Below, piece by piece: positions 7,948-17,376 of a stretch of DNA of 64,000 nucleotides. The stretch lies in contig NZ_ATVX01000005.1 in the NCBI RefSeq assembly GCF_000420945.1, positions 124,001 to 188,000 of the forward strand, given 5' to 3'. Origin of the DNA: Butyrivibrio sp. VCB2006. Lineage in GTDB: Bacteria > Bacillota > Clostridia > Lachnospirales > Lachnospiraceae. Below the pieces are notes generated by a model that saw nothing but the letters and a program-made list of their open reading frames with translations, had not been told where the DNA came from and ran no database searches. Both the position numbers and the translations under genes were made by a program. Every line of letters starts with the position of its first letter. Position 1 is the first letter of the stretch.

Positions 7948-8787
7948 ATGGTAAAAGATATGGACGAGAACAGGCTGCAGATTTTGATCTCAGCAGTAAA
8001 TAAGGAGGCTGAAAAGCTTCCGGAAATGATGAATATAGAGTCTGATGCGGTTATCGTTAACCAGATTATCGGTGAGGATGATACCGCGGGGGACGGGAAT
8101 GATAGTCAGGGCAAGGATTTAGAGATAAGCTTTGGAACACATAAGGCCAAGATACTTAACAGGCGTGAAAAGGGTGTAGGCAGATCGAGAAATCTTGCTT
8201 TTGATAATTCTGACCATGAGATCATCCAGTTCGGGGATGATGATATTGTTTACGATAGTGGATATTCAGACAGGATACTGGCTGAATTCGATGCCCATAA
8301 GGAAGCGGATGTTCTTTTGTTCAACGTCAAGGCACAGCCCGGAAGAGAGACCTACTGGAACGAGGACTATGCCAGGGTTACCTGGAAGAACTACGGCAGA
8401 TATCCTGCATATGCCATTTGTGCAAGGCGAGATAAGCTTCTTGCGAGCAATGTGAGATATTCTCTTTTATTCGGTGGCGGAGCGCCATATATGAACGGTG
8501 AGGATAGTCTCTTTTTACATGACTGTCTGAAAGCAGGGCTTTGTGTATATAGGACTACTACTGCTATAGGACATGAGAGAGTAAGCGAGTCTACATGGTT
8601 TAAGGGATACACAGAGAAATTCTTCTTTGACAGGGGAGTTTTATACCATTTTCTGTATGGGAAAATGGCTTTTGCGTTGGGATTTAGATTTTTATTCAAG
8701 AACAGAACTGAGATGTGTTCTGAACTTGGACTTTTTAAGTGCTACAGGTTACTGATGTCCGGAGTCAGGCATGGGAGGACGATTTAA
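7948..8787 (+). CDS. GT-A type (GT2-like) glycosyltransferase, atypical N-terminus
   Basis: The 279-residue protein lacks the usual IIVPxYN opening. It has NRLQILISAVNKEA, ADAVIVNQ-like strand SDAVIVNQII, EKGVGRSRNLAFDNS and FGDDDIVYDSGY, which contains an acidic metal site, then RRDKLLASNVRYS and GEDSLFLHDCLKAG, an acceptor/base region typical of capsule GT2-like enzymes. The ATG at 7948 follows the preceding stop with no gap and has no clear ribosome site, so it is probably translationally coupled. The ATG at 7960 is an alternative. Donor and acceptor are unknown. Confidence 0.7.
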   Translation: MVKDMDENRLQILISAVNKEAEKLPEMMNIESDAVIVNQIIGEDDTAGDGNDSQGKDLEISFGTHKAKILNRREKGVGRSRNLAFDNSDHEIIQFGDDDIVYDSGYSDRILAEFDAHKEADVLLFNVKAQPGRETYWNEDYARVTWKNYGRYPAYAICARRDKLLASNVRYSLLFGGGAPYMNGEDSLFLHDCLKAGLCVYRTTTAIGHERVSESTWFKGYTEKFFFDRGVLYHFLYGKMAFALGFRFLFKNRTEMCSELGLFKCYRLLMSGVRHGRTI

Positions 8788-8793
8788 GAGCAA

Positions 8794-9921
8794 ATGTCAG
8801 TGTATTTATCTCTTACAGTGATAGTGCTGCTACTGGCACTTTTAATTAAACAGACTGACGGTAAATGCGGCGTAATGCGCATATATCAAGGGATGAGCAG
8901 GCAACAGATGATCAATCTTGTCACCTGCCTTGTTATTTTTGTGCTATTATTTGCTGTTTCCGCTCTTAGACTTAATGTAGGTAACGATTATCTCAAATAT
9001 GTTGAGTTTATGCATCTGGCCTATAGTAATGCCTATGTTCCCACAGAGATTGGCTTTAACATGCTGGCTAAGATAATCTATTTTCTCTGCGGCTTTGAGA
9101 ACTATCTTTTGATCTTTGCTATTTTTGCTTTTGCAACAATATATTTTTTTATGAAGGCAATGTATGAACAGAGCAAATGGTTTACGCTGAGTTTTGTAAT
9201 GTTCATGCTGCTGGGCTATTATTTTCAGTCACTTAGCACAGTCAGATATTATCTGGCACTGTCTATTGCCCTTTATGCTGTAAAGTTTGTGATTAACAGA
9301 GATTGGCCAAGATTTGTACTTATTACTTTGTTAGGGAGCCTTTTTCATAAATCTCTTTTGCTGATACTGCTCTTATACGTGGTGGCACAGCTGAAATGGA
9401 AGAGATGGATGTACGCAGGTCTTGGAATACTTGGTATTTCCTGTCTGTTTCTCAAGGACTTCTATCTTAAGATTGTGATTTACCTATATCCCTCCTACAA
9501 GAATACAGAGTACCTTGAGGGAGGAACAAGCATTGTAAACATAGTCAGATGCATTGTTATTTTTGCTTTTTCCATGTGGCTTTATAAGGACGTGATAAAA
9601 GACAGCAGAGAGAACAGATTCTATTTTATATGCAATATAATGGCGCTGGTTTTGTATGTTTTCGGATCCTTCATACCGGTTATTTCCAGAGTGGGCTATT
9701 ACCTGACAGTTACCCATATCCTGTTTGTACCTGCCCTGGTGGTTGGAATTAAGGATGAGGACAAAAGAAAAATAGCTACCGCCGCCACAATGATAGCTTG
9801 CGTTATTTATTTCGTTCTTTATATGAGAGGGGCAGGAAATGATGGTATTCGAATACTTCCGTACCAGACATTTCTTTTCCATGACCTGCCACTTACGCTT
9901 TCTGAGAGAGGCTACTATTAA
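8794..9921 (+). CDS. EpsG-family polysaccharide polymerase-like membrane protein
   Basis: The 375-residue integral membrane protein has about ten hydrophobic segments. The segment ALRLNVGNDYLKYVEFM near residue 55 matches the R-x-x-x-G-x-D-Y-x-x-Y hallmark of EpsG proteins, and RYYLALSIALYAVKF near residue 150 is the second conserved region. EpsG proteins are thought to polymerise repeats outside the membrane in Gram-positive exopolysaccharide operons. Its position beside a Wzz-like protein and a WbaP-like initiator supports the role. No Wzx-type flippase is in this operon, so the flippase must be encoded elsewhere, possibly by one of the ABC genes at 26576 or 63264. Confidence 0.82.
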   Translation: MSVYLSLTVIVLLLALLIKQTDGKCGVMRIYQGMSRQQMINLVTCLVIFVLLFAVSALRLNVGNDYLKYVEFMHLAYSNAYVPTEIGFNMLAKIIYFLCGFENYLLIFAIFAFATIYFFMKAMYEQSKWFTLSFVMFMLLGYYFQSLSTVRYYLALSIALYAVKFVINRDWPRFVLITLLGSLFHKSLLLILLLYVVAQLKWKRWMYAGLGILGISCLFLKDFYLKIVIYLYPSYKNTEYLEGGTSIVNIVRCIVIFAFSMWLYKDVIKDSRENRFYFICNIMALVLYVFGSFIPVISRVGYYLTVTHILFVPALVVGIKDEDKRKIATAATMIACVIYFVLYMRGAGNDGIRILPYQTFLFHDLPLTLSERGYY

Positions 9922-9935
9922 GGGAGAATAATTCT

Positions 9936-10874
9936 ATGAAGAAAACCTTTTTTACAATTATCATAGTGTCCTATAACCCGGGAGAGAAGCTTTTTGAGAC
10001 TATCAGAAGCGTTGAGAAGCAGACTTTTACAGATTACAGGATTCTGGTAAAAGATGGCATGTCTACAGACGGTTCTGTTGATAAGCTTAAAGAGGCTTAT
10101 AACGTGGCAATGGCCGGAACTGATGAGGATAAGACCATTACACTTTTGGAGAGCTGTGATAACGGTATCTATCATGGGATGAATATTGCAACTGCTTATC
10201 TTAAGGGCAGGATCATAGAGAACAGGGCAATCAAGGAGGATGCGGCAAGCACTGAGGATGTAAAGCTCCTTAGAGCAGGAGAGAGCCCATCATATGTCTT
10301 TTTCCTTAATTGCGGTGACAGATTCTATGATGAAAATGTCCTTAGAAACATGTATGAAGCCATAAAGGGCAAGATCGAGAAGGAAGGAACAACTCTTCCA
10401 GCCATTTTTTACGGAGATATTTTTGATAGACAGACAGGCTATAAAGTCGCATCAAATCCGCAAATAAATGATTACGCATGTTATAGAAATCTTCCGTCTC
10501 ATCAGGCGTGCTTTTATGACGAGAGGCTGATCTATAAGAATCCCTTTGACCTCAAGTATAAGGTGAGAGCTGACTACGAACAGTTCCTTAGGTGCTTTTA
10601 CAGGGATAAGGCCCTTACTTACTATGTGCCGATGGTGGTTTCAAGCTACGAGGGAGGCGGCTACTCTGACCAGAACAAGAAGCTTTCCGAGGAGGAGAGA
10701 AAAGAGATTATTAAGCATTATCTGACCGGGGCTCAGATAAGGAAGTATGACTTCCTTAGAATAGCCACGCTGTCAGGACTACGTACAGTGCTTTCATCCA
10801 ATAAGATAACAGCAGGTTTTTATAATGCCGTTAAGACTGCAATCTATGGGCTTAAGGGTGGTAAGGAGGAGTAA
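9936..10874 (+). CDS. GT2 family glycosyltransferase
   Basis: The 312-residue protein opens with FFTIIIVSYNPGEKL and has VKDGMSTDGSVDK, CDNGIYHGMN and VFFLNCGDRFYDE, the motif order of WcaA/WcaE-like GT2 enzymes, in which N-x-G-D replaces the strict DxD. A residue cluster near 155-190 (FYGDIFD, LPSHQACFYD) matches the same subgroup. It is expected to extend the lipid-linked repeat unit. AAGGGAG precedes the ATG. Two bases separate it from the next gene, so the pair is probably co-translated. Confidence 0.85.
   Translation: MKKTFFTIIIVSYNPGEKLFETIRSVEKQTFTDYRILVKDGMSTDGSVDKLKEAYNVAMAGTDEDKTITLLESCDNGIYHGMNIATAYLKGRIIENRAIKEDAASTEDVKLLRAGESPSYVFFLNCGDRFYDENVLRNMYEAIKGKIEKEGTTLPAIFYGDIFDRQTGYKVASNPQINDYACYRNLPSHQACFYDERLIYKNPFDLKYKVRADYEQFLRCFYRDKALTYYVPMVVSSYEGGGYSDQNKKLSEEERKEIIKHYLTGAQIRKYDFLRIATLSGLRTVLSSNKITAGFYNAVKTAIYGLKGGKEE
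10863..10871 (+). promoter_or_regulatory. Ribosome binding site for a TTG start
   Basis: AAGGAGGAG ends 5 nt before TTG at 10877, the same arrangement as the AraC-type gene. It lies inside the end of the preceding coding sequence. No ATG in the frame is near, and LKVLWLCNIMLP read from the TTG is a normal GT4 N-terminus. Confidence 0.65.
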
Positions 10875-10876
10875 TA

Positions 10877-12163
10877 TTGAAGGTTTTATGGCTATGTAAT
10901 ATTATGCTCCCGGCGTATGCCAAAGCTCATAACCTTGAGCATTCAGTAAGAGAGGGATGGCTGTCGGGATGCTTTGACAGATTGTGCAGAGAACCGTTTG
11001 CGGAAAGAAAGATTGAGCTTGGAGTGTGCTTTCCTGCTACAGGAGAGATTGCTTCTTCCAAGGAAGTAATCGACGGCGTCACATATTATGGTTTTTGGGA
11101 GGATTTAAACCATCCGGAGAAGTATGATGGGACGGTAGAGAATCGGTTTCATGTGATTCTGGATGATTTTAAGCCGGATGTGATTCACATTTTCGGCACT
11201 GAGTTTCCACATACACTGGCAATGCTCCGTTGTTTCGGCAATCCTTCAAAGGCTCTCGTGGGAATCCAGGGAGTATGCGGGAAGATTGCTGAAGAATACA
11301 TGGCAGGTATTCCTGAGGAAGTACAGAAAAGTGCTACTTTGAGGGATAAACTTAAAGAGGATTCTCTTTTGCAGCAGCAGGAGAAGTATAGGATCCGTGC
11401 CGAGCATGAGAGGGAAGCGATTCTCTTGACCGGAAATATTACCGGAAGAACTGCTTTCGACAAGGAAGAGACTGCAAAGATCAATCCCTCGGCCAGGTAT
11501 TTTGCAATGAATGAGACTATGAGACCTTCCTTCTACGAAGATAAATGGGAGGAAAAGAACGTTAGGCCTCACAGCATCTTTTTATCTCAAGGTGATTACC
11601 CTCTTAAGGGATTCCATTTTGTGCTGAGTGCGATGCCTAGGATTCTGGAGAAATATCCTGATGCCCATTTGTATGTGGCAGGAAATAACATAATCGGAAA
11701 AGGCCAGAGTAAGTACCCGTATTTTCTTAGGGCAAGTGCTTACGGCAAGTATTTGAAGTCAATCATTGGGGCAAATAAGCTCAAGAAAAAGGTGACAATG
11801 GTTGGCATGCTGAGTGAAGAAGAGATGAAACAGCAGATGCTACAGAGCAGCTTGTTTGTATGTGCTTCTGTTGTGGAGAATTCTCCTAATTCGCTGGCTG
11901 AGGCCATGCTTCTTGGAATGCCCATTGTGGCAGCAAAGGTTGGCGGCGTTCCCAGCATGATTCAGGGGAATAAAGAGTGCAGTTTCTTTGAGTCAGGAGA
12001 TGCCGAGGGGCTTGCTGATGCTGTGATACAGATGTGGGATGAGCCGGTTATATCCGGTGTGTACGGCGATAATGCAAGGAAACATGCGCATTTTACACAT
12101 GATCCCGATGCTAATTACAAGAGACTTATAGAGATTTACGAGAAGATAAATAATCAGGAATGA
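10877..12163 (+). CDS. GT4 family glycosyltransferase (GT-B fold)
   Basis: The 428-residue protein starts at TTG (strong ribosome site). The N-terminal half has VLWLCNIMLPAYA and FKPDVIHIFGTEFPHT. The C-terminal half has PHSIFLSQGDYPLKGFHFVLSAM, HLYVAGNN, VTMVGMLSEEEM and SLFVCASVVENSPNSLAEAMLLGMPIVA-type sequence with the E-x7-E nucleotide-sugar site, followed by AKVGGVPSMI. This is a retaining GT4-type enzyme acting in the cytoplasm; the specific sugar is unknown. It lies mid-operon between a GT2 and another GT4. Confidence 0.86.
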   Translation: MKVLWLCNIMLPAYAKAHNLEHSVREGWLSGCFDRLCREPFAERKIELGVCFPATGEIASSKEVIDGVTYYGFWEDLNHPEKYDGTVENRFHVILDDFKPDVIHIFGTEFPHTLAMLRCFGNPSKALVGIQGVCGKIAEEYMAGIPEEVQKSATLRDKLKEDSLLQQQEKYRIRAEHEREAILLTGNITGRTAFDKEETAKINPSARYFAMNETMRPSFYEDKWEEKNVRPHSIFLSQGDYPLKGFHFVLSAMPRILEKYPDAHLYVAGNNIIGKGQSKYPYFLRASAYGKYLKSIIGANKLKKKVTMVGMLSEEEMKQQMLQSSLFVCASVVENSPNSLAEAMLLGMPIVAAKVGGVPSMIQGNKECSFFESGDAEGLADAVIQMWDEPVISGVYGDNARKHAHFTHDPDANYKRLIEIYEKINNQE

Positions 12164-12182
12164 TATACAGGTGGATAAAGGC

Positions 12183-13370
12183 ATGGTAGTTACCTTTGTT
12201 TCCAACTACATAAATCATCACCAGCTTCCGTTTTGCAATGCTATGGATGCAATGGAGGATGTTGAGTTCCATTTCATCCAGACTTCGCCTATGGAAGAAA
12301 AACGTGTTCAGATGGGCTGGGGGATGGATCCTTCGGATATTTCCTTTGTTTCACTTTATTATCAGGATGAGGAAAAATGCAGAAGGCTCATTTTAGGTAG
12401 TGATGTGACGATTCTTGGCTGGTCGGATGGACTCATTGCAGATTTGGAAAAAGAGAGGCTTTCTTCCGGAAGGCTTACCTTCAGGGTTAGTGAAAGAATC
12501 TATAGGGAAGGTCAATGGAAGGCTATAAGTCCAAGGGGCCTTGCCTCCAAGTATAATGAGCACGTCAAATACAGAAAAAAGCCTGTGTACCTGCTATGCG
12601 CAGGAGCATATGTGGCATCTGATTTTGATCTGATCGGAAGTTACCCGGGTAAGAAGCTCAAATGGGGATATTTTCCACAGCAGGAAATCAGTGAATTCAA
12701 AAAGCCTGAACTTGGAAATGCAATAAATATCTGCTGGGCAGGAAGAATCATTGAACTTAAGCACTGCGAATATGCAATTGAGGTAGCAAAGCTATTGTCC
12801 GATAAGGGCTATGACTATCACCTTGATATTGTTGGAGATGGCAACAAGAGAGCGGATATAGAGAGTCTTATTGATAAATATGGGTTAAAAGATAAAGTGA
12901 CTATGCATGGTTCCAAGAAACCAAAGGAAGTTTTGGAATTTATGCAGAGGGCAGATGTATTTCTTTTTACCAGTAATTATCTTGAAGGCTGGGGCGCAGT
13001 AGTTAACGAGGCTATGCAAAGCGGCTGCGCGGTAGTTGCTTCGAGGGAAGCAGGTTCTGTACCTTATCTGATCCAGGATGGCATAAATGGACTAAGCTAT
13101 GGTGGTGGAAGCCTTAAGGCTTTAGAGTCAAAGGTATTGTATTTATTTGAAAATAGAGATAAAATTCGAGAGTTTGGCGAAAGGGCAAAAGAAACCATAA
13201 CAAGATGGTGGAATGCGGAAAACGGAGCCGAAGAACTGGTTAGATTTTCCAGGGAAGCCCTAAACGGAAAAGAGCCGGAGCCCAGTGCAGAAGGACCTAT
13301 GAGCGTAGCGCCAAATCTCAAACCTGCGGGACTTATTAGAACCATGCAGGAAAAAAACAGATTGGAATAA
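12183..13370 (+). CDS. GT4 family glycosyltransferase (GT-B fold)
   Basis: Begins MVVTFVSNYINHHQLPFCNAM, the usual opening of a Clostridial GT4 subgroup with an HHQ.PF motif. The second domain shows CWAGRIIELKHCEYAIE, IVGDGNKRADIE, HGSKKPKEVLEFM and LEGWGAVVNEAMQSG (E-x7-E region), then REAGSVPYLIQDG. I choose the ATG at 12183 with AGGTGG 8 nt upstream (395 residues). A GTG at 12171 would add four residues and has a weaker site. The last 35 residues are proline/glycine-rich and not conserved-looking. Donor sugar unknown. Confidence 0.85.
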   Translation: MVVTFVSNYINHHQLPFCNAMDAMEDVEFHFIQTSPMEEKRVQMGWGMDPSDISFVSLYYQDEEKCRRLILGSDVTILGWSDGLIADLEKERLSSGRLTFRVSERIYREGQWKAISPRGLASKYNEHVKYRKKPVYLLCAGAYVASDFDLIGSYPGKKLKWGYFPQQEISEFKKPELGNAINICWAGRIIELKHCEYAIEVAKLLSDKGYDYHLDIVGDGNKRADIESLIDKYGLKDKVTMHGSKKPKEVLEFMQRADVFLFTSNYLEGWGAVVNEAMQSGCAVVASREAGSVPYLIQDGINGLSYGGGSLKALESKVLYLFENRDKIREFGERAKETITRWWNAENGAEELVRFSREALNGKEPEPSAEGPMSVAPNLKPAGLIRTMQEKNRLE

Positions 13371-13373
13371 AGA

Positions 13374-14597
13374 ATGAGAACTATTGATAAGATTTTTGAT
13401 GTTGAATTTAAAATTGGAGATGTGAAGATAAAGTGCTTTGACGTGCTTGTGGCTATTGTGCTCACAGCATTGGGGCTGATGTTCAGATTCTCTTTATATG
13501 ATGTTGTATCAGGAGATTATAAGACAGCCTTTGCTGATTGGATGAGTGAATGCCACGCCGCAGGCGGTTTTGCATATCTTGGTATTAAGCCGGGAGTATC
13601 AGATGCCAGCACTTTTGACTATAACTGTATGTTCCAGTATCTGATCGTAATTCTGCATTACATCGGCGGAAATATGTCTGATATGTATCTGGTTAAGACA
13701 TTGTCTGTGATTTTTGATTTTGTCTGTGCTATTAACCTTGCGCGAATAGCATATCATGTATCAGGTAAAAACATTCAGAAGGCTATGCTTGCTTATTTTG
13801 CAGTACTGTTTCTTCCTACAGTGGTACTTAACAGCGCAGCATGGGCCCAGAATGATTCAATCTATACAGCCTTTATTTTGCTTTCTCTTTTGCATGTACT
13901 TAAGGGAAATGATTTCAGGGCATTTATGTACCTAGCTATTTCCTATAGCTTTAAGCAGCAGGCAATATTCTTTATGCCATTCATAATACTGATGTGGCTT
14001 AAGAATAAGATAAAGATCAGATATATACTTGCAATCCCCGTGTTCCATGTTGTGGCTATGATTCCTGCAGCAATTGCCGGAAGAAAATGGGGAGACCTTC
14101 TTGGAATCTATGGAAATCAGGTTGAAATGTTCACAAGACTTTCCATGAATTATCCTAGTATTTACACAATCATAACATCTGATCTTGATAGAAGTATCAG
14201 AAAGCTCATTATCCGAGGCGGTGTTATGGCAACAGTTATCATATTCGGTATGATAGCGTACTACATGTATAAAAAGAAGTTTGCCATTACAGGTAAGTTC
14301 ATGATAACGCTGGTTATTTTTACAGCGGAGCTTTGCTGCTTCTGTCTTCCTGTTATGCATGAAAGATATGGCTATATGCCTGAGATGCTGGCGGTAGTAT
14401 ATGCTCTGTACAGCTACAAGAGACTTCCGATTTGTGCATTCCTTCAGGTTATCTCCATGATCACCTATACCAGATACCTGTTTGGCGCTACAGTGTCTTA
14501 TTTGTGGCCACTTTCAGTTGCGATGCTGGTAATTATCCTTACAGTTGGCTATGATCTCTACAAGCAGATGCAGATTCCGGAGGGAGCAAATGTCTGA
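13374..14597 (+). CDS. GT-C membrane glycosyltransferase, Gpi18/PIG-V-like
   Basis: The 407-residue protein has about ten hydrophobic segments. An early acidic loop (SGDYKTAFADWMSE) lies where GT-C enzymes carry their catalytic Asp. The motif NSAAWAQNDSIYTAF corresponds to the W-G-Q-x-D-S-I signature of the bacterial mannosyltransferase group related to Gpi18, and CLPVMHERYGYMPEM is the matching HERY region. Such enzymes take sugars from polyprenyl-phosphate carriers on the outer membrane face, which fits the GtrB-like enzyme that heads the operon. Overlaps the next gene by 8 bp. Confidence 0.72.
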   Translation: MRTIDKIFDVEFKIGDVKIKCFDVLVAIVLTALGLMFRFSLYDVVSGDYKTAFADWMSECHAAGGFAYLGIKPGVSDASTFDYNCMFQYLIVILHYIGGNMSDMYLVKTLSVIFDFVCAINLARIAYHVSGKNIQKAMLAYFAVLFLPTVVLNSAAWAQNDSIYTAFILLSLLHVLKGNDFRAFMYLAISYSFKQQAIFFMPFIILMWLKNKIKIRYILAIPVFHVVAMIPAAIAGRKWGDLLGIYGNQVEMFTRLSMNYPSIYTIITSDLDRSIRKLIIRGGVMATVIIFGMIAYYMYKKKFAITGKFMITLVIFTAELCCFCLPVMHERYGYMPEMLAVVYALYSYKRLPICAFLQVISMITYTRYLFGATVSYLWPLSVAMLVIILTVGYDLYKQMQIPEGANV

Positions 14598-15597
14598 ATT
14601 TGACAAAAAGATATCGGTTGTTATCCCTGCATATAATATAGAGGACCTGCTTGGAAAGTGCGTGGAGTCTATTGTTAATCAGGATTATCCGGGAGAACTT
14701 CTTGAGATAATTGTGGTGGATGACGGATCGACAGATGGAACCGGTAAGGTTGCTGATGAACTTGCGGATAGGTATAGTAATGTCTTTTGCCTCCACAAGG
14801 AAAATGGCGGATCCAGCAGTGCCAGAAATTTGGGAATTAGTCATGCAACCGGTGAATATATCGGATTTGTGGATAGTGATGACTATGTGGATGGTCGCAT
14901 GTATAGCACTCTTATGAGGGCAGCAACTACCTACGATGCTGATATGGTCCAAATTTCCAGAGACGAGATTTCCGAGGATGGGACGAAACGACCCGATGTG
15001 GTAATCCCTCCAAGTGAACCGTTGGTAATTGAGCCAAAAGAGCATTTGAGAACTCTTTTGATGCACACAGGTGATGCATCTTTTTGCACTAAGCTTGTTA
15101 AGAGAGCTTTTTTTACAGAAGATATGCTCTTTCCTGAAGGAGAGCTTAATGAGGATTTCTATCTGATGATACATATGCTTGGAAAGGTCAACAAGGTGGT
15201 GATACTTCCTCAGCAGTATTATCACGTTTATTACAGACTTGGCAGTAATTCCAGGAAGAAAGCAGAGGATAAGGACTATTTTCCGTCTGTATTTACGGAT
15301 ATTGTCAGAAATGCTGATGTGGCCCTGGAACTGGTGGGGAAGAACTATCCTGAACTGGTTGATGTGGCAAGACGTTTTGGATATGTGCAGAGGCTTGACT
15401 ATCTGCTGCATATTCCGGTTTCAAAAATGACAAGAGACAATGATTTTTATAGGGACGTTGTCAGAAATGTCAGAGGAAATCTGGGCCGGATACTTGGCAA
15501 TAGATATTTAACAGGTAAGCAGAAGATATATCTTATGATACTTGCGCTTAACCCCAGAGGAATACGTGCACTTCATGCTAAAGTTCGCGGCTTATAG
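14590..15597 (+). CDS. GT2 family glycosyltransferase
   Basis: The 335-residue protein has ISVVIPAYNIEDLLGKCVES, VVDDGSTDGTGKVA, ENGGSSSARNLGISHATG and IGFVDSDDYVDGRMY (DxD), followed by SFCTKLVKRAFF and PEGELNEDFYLMIH, the WcaA/EpsJ-like layout. ATG at 14590 is preceded by GGAGGGAG within the end of the upstream gene; an in-frame ATG at 14545 is rejected because it adds 15 residues of non-GT sequence. The C-terminal 110 residues include a basic, possibly membrane-associated tail (RGNLGRILGNRY). Confidence 0.87.
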   Translation: MSEFDKKISVVIPAYNIEDLLGKCVESIVNQDYPGELLEIIVVDDGSTDGTGKVADELADRYSNVFCLHKENGGSSSARNLGISHATGEYIGFVDSDDYVDGRMYSTLMRAATTYDADMVQISRDEISEDGTKRPDVVIPPSEPLVIEPKEHLRTLLMHTGDASFCTKLVKRAFFTEDMLFPEGELNEDFYLMIHMLGKVNKVVILPQQYYHVYYRLGSNSRKKAEDKDYFPSVFTDIVRNADVALELVGKNYPELVDVARRFGYVQRLDYLLHIPVSKMTRDNDFYRDVVRNVRGNLGRILGNRYLTGKQKIYLMILALNPRGIRALHAKVRGL

Positions 15598-15615
15598 AGG
15601 TAGGTATAAATTTTC

Positions 15616-17190
15616 ATGAAAAGATTGGGCATAATACTGGTTTTCGTATTTTCAATATTGGTAAATGTTTACTTTGGCTTCCAGAAGTCAGGTTTTCACG
15701 AAGACGAGTATTATACCTATTATTCTACCAATAGAAGTATCGGGCTATACCAGCCTGACAGACAGTGGCAGGACAGACAGACCATACTTGATGAATTTGT
15801 AGTTAAACCGGGAGAGGGCTTTAACTATGGGCTTGTTAAGCTTGTTCAATCCTGGGATGTTCACCCGCCGCTTTACTACATGATTTTTCATACTATCTGT
15901 TCATTCGCCACGGGTGTATTTACAAAATGGCCAGGTATCATAACCAATCTTATAGCTTTTTCCTTAACGTTTCTGGTCCTTGACCTCATCCTAAGAAGGC
16001 TCAGGGCATCATATTTCGTTGAGGTTATGGCTCTTTTATTCTACGGAGTTAATCCCCAGACGATTTCCTGTAATATGCTTATCAGAATGTATGCCTGGTT
16101 ATCTCTTTTTGTGGCACTTTGCGCCTATCTCCACATCAGAATGGTTCAGGAATATGATGAGAAAAAAGCTAAAGAGGGCTTTGGAAGATTCTTTCTGACG
16201 ATGTTTCTGCCCATAATGATCACATCATATTTGGGATTTCTTACCCAGTATTTTTACCTGTTTTTCTTCGTTTCCATTGGAGTAGCCTTTGCCGCATGGC
16301 TGGTATTTGTAAGAAAAGACATAAGGCTTGGGGCTATATATGTGATCAGCTGCGCCGTTTCTCTGGCCCTGGCAGTTTTTACATACCCTGCCAGTGTTCA
16401 TCATATGCTGGGAGGCTACAGAGGAAATGAGGCCGCAGGAAGTATTTTTGATATTGGAAATACTGTGATGAGGCTGTCTTTCTTTGCAGGGCTTCTTAAT
16501 GACTTTGTATTTGCCGGAGTACTGTGGGTTTTGGGTATTGTAATCCTTGTAGGACTTGGATACAAGTTGTATCTTAAGAAGGCAAATGGTTTAGCACCTG
16601 AATTTGTGATATTTGCAGTTGGAGTAATAGGGTATTTTCTTATTACCGCCAAAGCTGCGCTTTTAGTTGGAAGTGCCTCGAATAGATACGAAATGCCTGC
16701 ATATGGGCTTGTGATAGTGATAGTTGCAGTACTTTTGCAGAGGGCGTTACGACTTGATACAAGTGCTTCAAAAGGCGTTCAGCTCGCAGGAAAAATAATG
16801 ATGCTGGCTGCAGGAGCAGTTTTGCTATTTAAAGGTATAGTGGTAGATGATAGAGTACTTTTCATGTATCCGGAGGATAAAGACAAAATTGCTTATGCCG
16901 CTGAGAATCATGATCAGGTGGCTGTTGTCATGTATAATCCTGCTACTCCGCATAACGTCTGGAGGCTCACAGATGAGCTCCTTGAGTATGATAAGGTCTT
17001 CTATATGGATGAAGAGAATACGGAACCTATAACGGAAGATAATCTGATAAATGCTGGGAAGATCATACTGTATGTGGCAGATGATGAGAGTCAGGATGAG
17101 GCACTGGATAATCTGAAGAAATCCACAGGAAAGGAACAGATGGAGTTGCAATCGTTTGAAGATATGTGGGTTACATATGAATTGAAGTGA
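15616..17190 (+). CDS. GT39/ArnT-like GT-C membrane glycosyltransferase
   Basis: The 524-residue protein has an N-terminal signal-anchor helix, then SGFHEDEYYTYYSTN with the acidic D-E pair typical of the first loop of PMT/ArnT-like enzymes, and SWDVHPPLYYMIFHTI, the D-x-H-P-P-L-Y signature. About ten membrane segments follow, then a soluble C-terminal domain of roughly 110 residues. The family uses polyprenyl-phosphate-linked sugars at the outer membrane face. Last gene of the operon; a strong terminator follows at 17271. Acceptor could be the polymer made here or a protein. Confidence 0.82.
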   Translation: MKRLGIILVFVFSILVNVYFGFQKSGFHEDEYYTYYSTNRSIGLYQPDRQWQDRQTILDEFVVKPGEGFNYGLVKLVQSWDVHPPLYYMIFHTICSFATGVFTKWPGIITNLIAFSLTFLVLDLILRRLRASYFVEVMALLFYGVNPQTISCNMLIRMYAWLSLFVALCAYLHIRMVQEYDEKKAKEGFGRFFLTMFLPIMITSYLGFLTQYFYLFFFVSIGVAFAAWLVFVRKDIRLGAIYVISCAVSLALAVFTYPASVHHMLGGYRGNEAAGSIFDIGNTVMRLSFFAGLLNDFVFAGVLWVLGIVILVGLGYKLYLKKANGLAPEFVIFAVGVIGYFLITAKAALLVGSASNRYEMPAYGLVIVIVAVLLQRALRLDTSASKGVQLAGKIMMLAAGAVLLFKGIVVDDRVLFMYPEDKDKIAYAAENHDQVAVVMYNPATPHNVWRLTDELLEYDKVFYMDEENTEPITEDNLINAGKIILYVADDESQDEALDNLKKSTGKEQMELQSFEDMWVTYELK

Positions 17191-17270
17191 ATGCAGCAGA
17201 TATGGGCTGAAAATATGCGATTTGTGAGACATTTGCACGAGGAAGATAATTCATGAGTATATAAGAAAAA

Positions 17271-17328
17271 AGAAGTTATTCCGTTTATGGTTCGTTTGAT
17301 TTTAGAACCATGGAATAACTTCTCTTTG
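17271..17328. terminator. Bidirectional intrinsic terminator
   Basis: A 12-bp perfect stem pairs 17271-17282 with 17312-17323, and an inner 7-bp stem pairs 17287-17293 with 17305-17311 around an 11-nt loop. The left strand carries a 4-nt bulge. CTTT follows on the right and an A6 run precedes on the left, which becomes U-rich on the minus strand. It separates the plus-strand operon ending at 17190 from the minus-strand operon ending at 17377. Confidence 0.88.
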
Positions 17329-17376
17329 ATTATATGCCATGAATTACGACGAGGAAACGCGAACAAATCGTATATT

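Noticed and set aside
14539-15411. A 290-codon open frame on the minus strand.
   Set aside because: It lies entirely opposite the GT2 gene at 14590-15597, which has clear motifs, and its translation is rich in His/Ile/Ser without any family feature or ribosome site.
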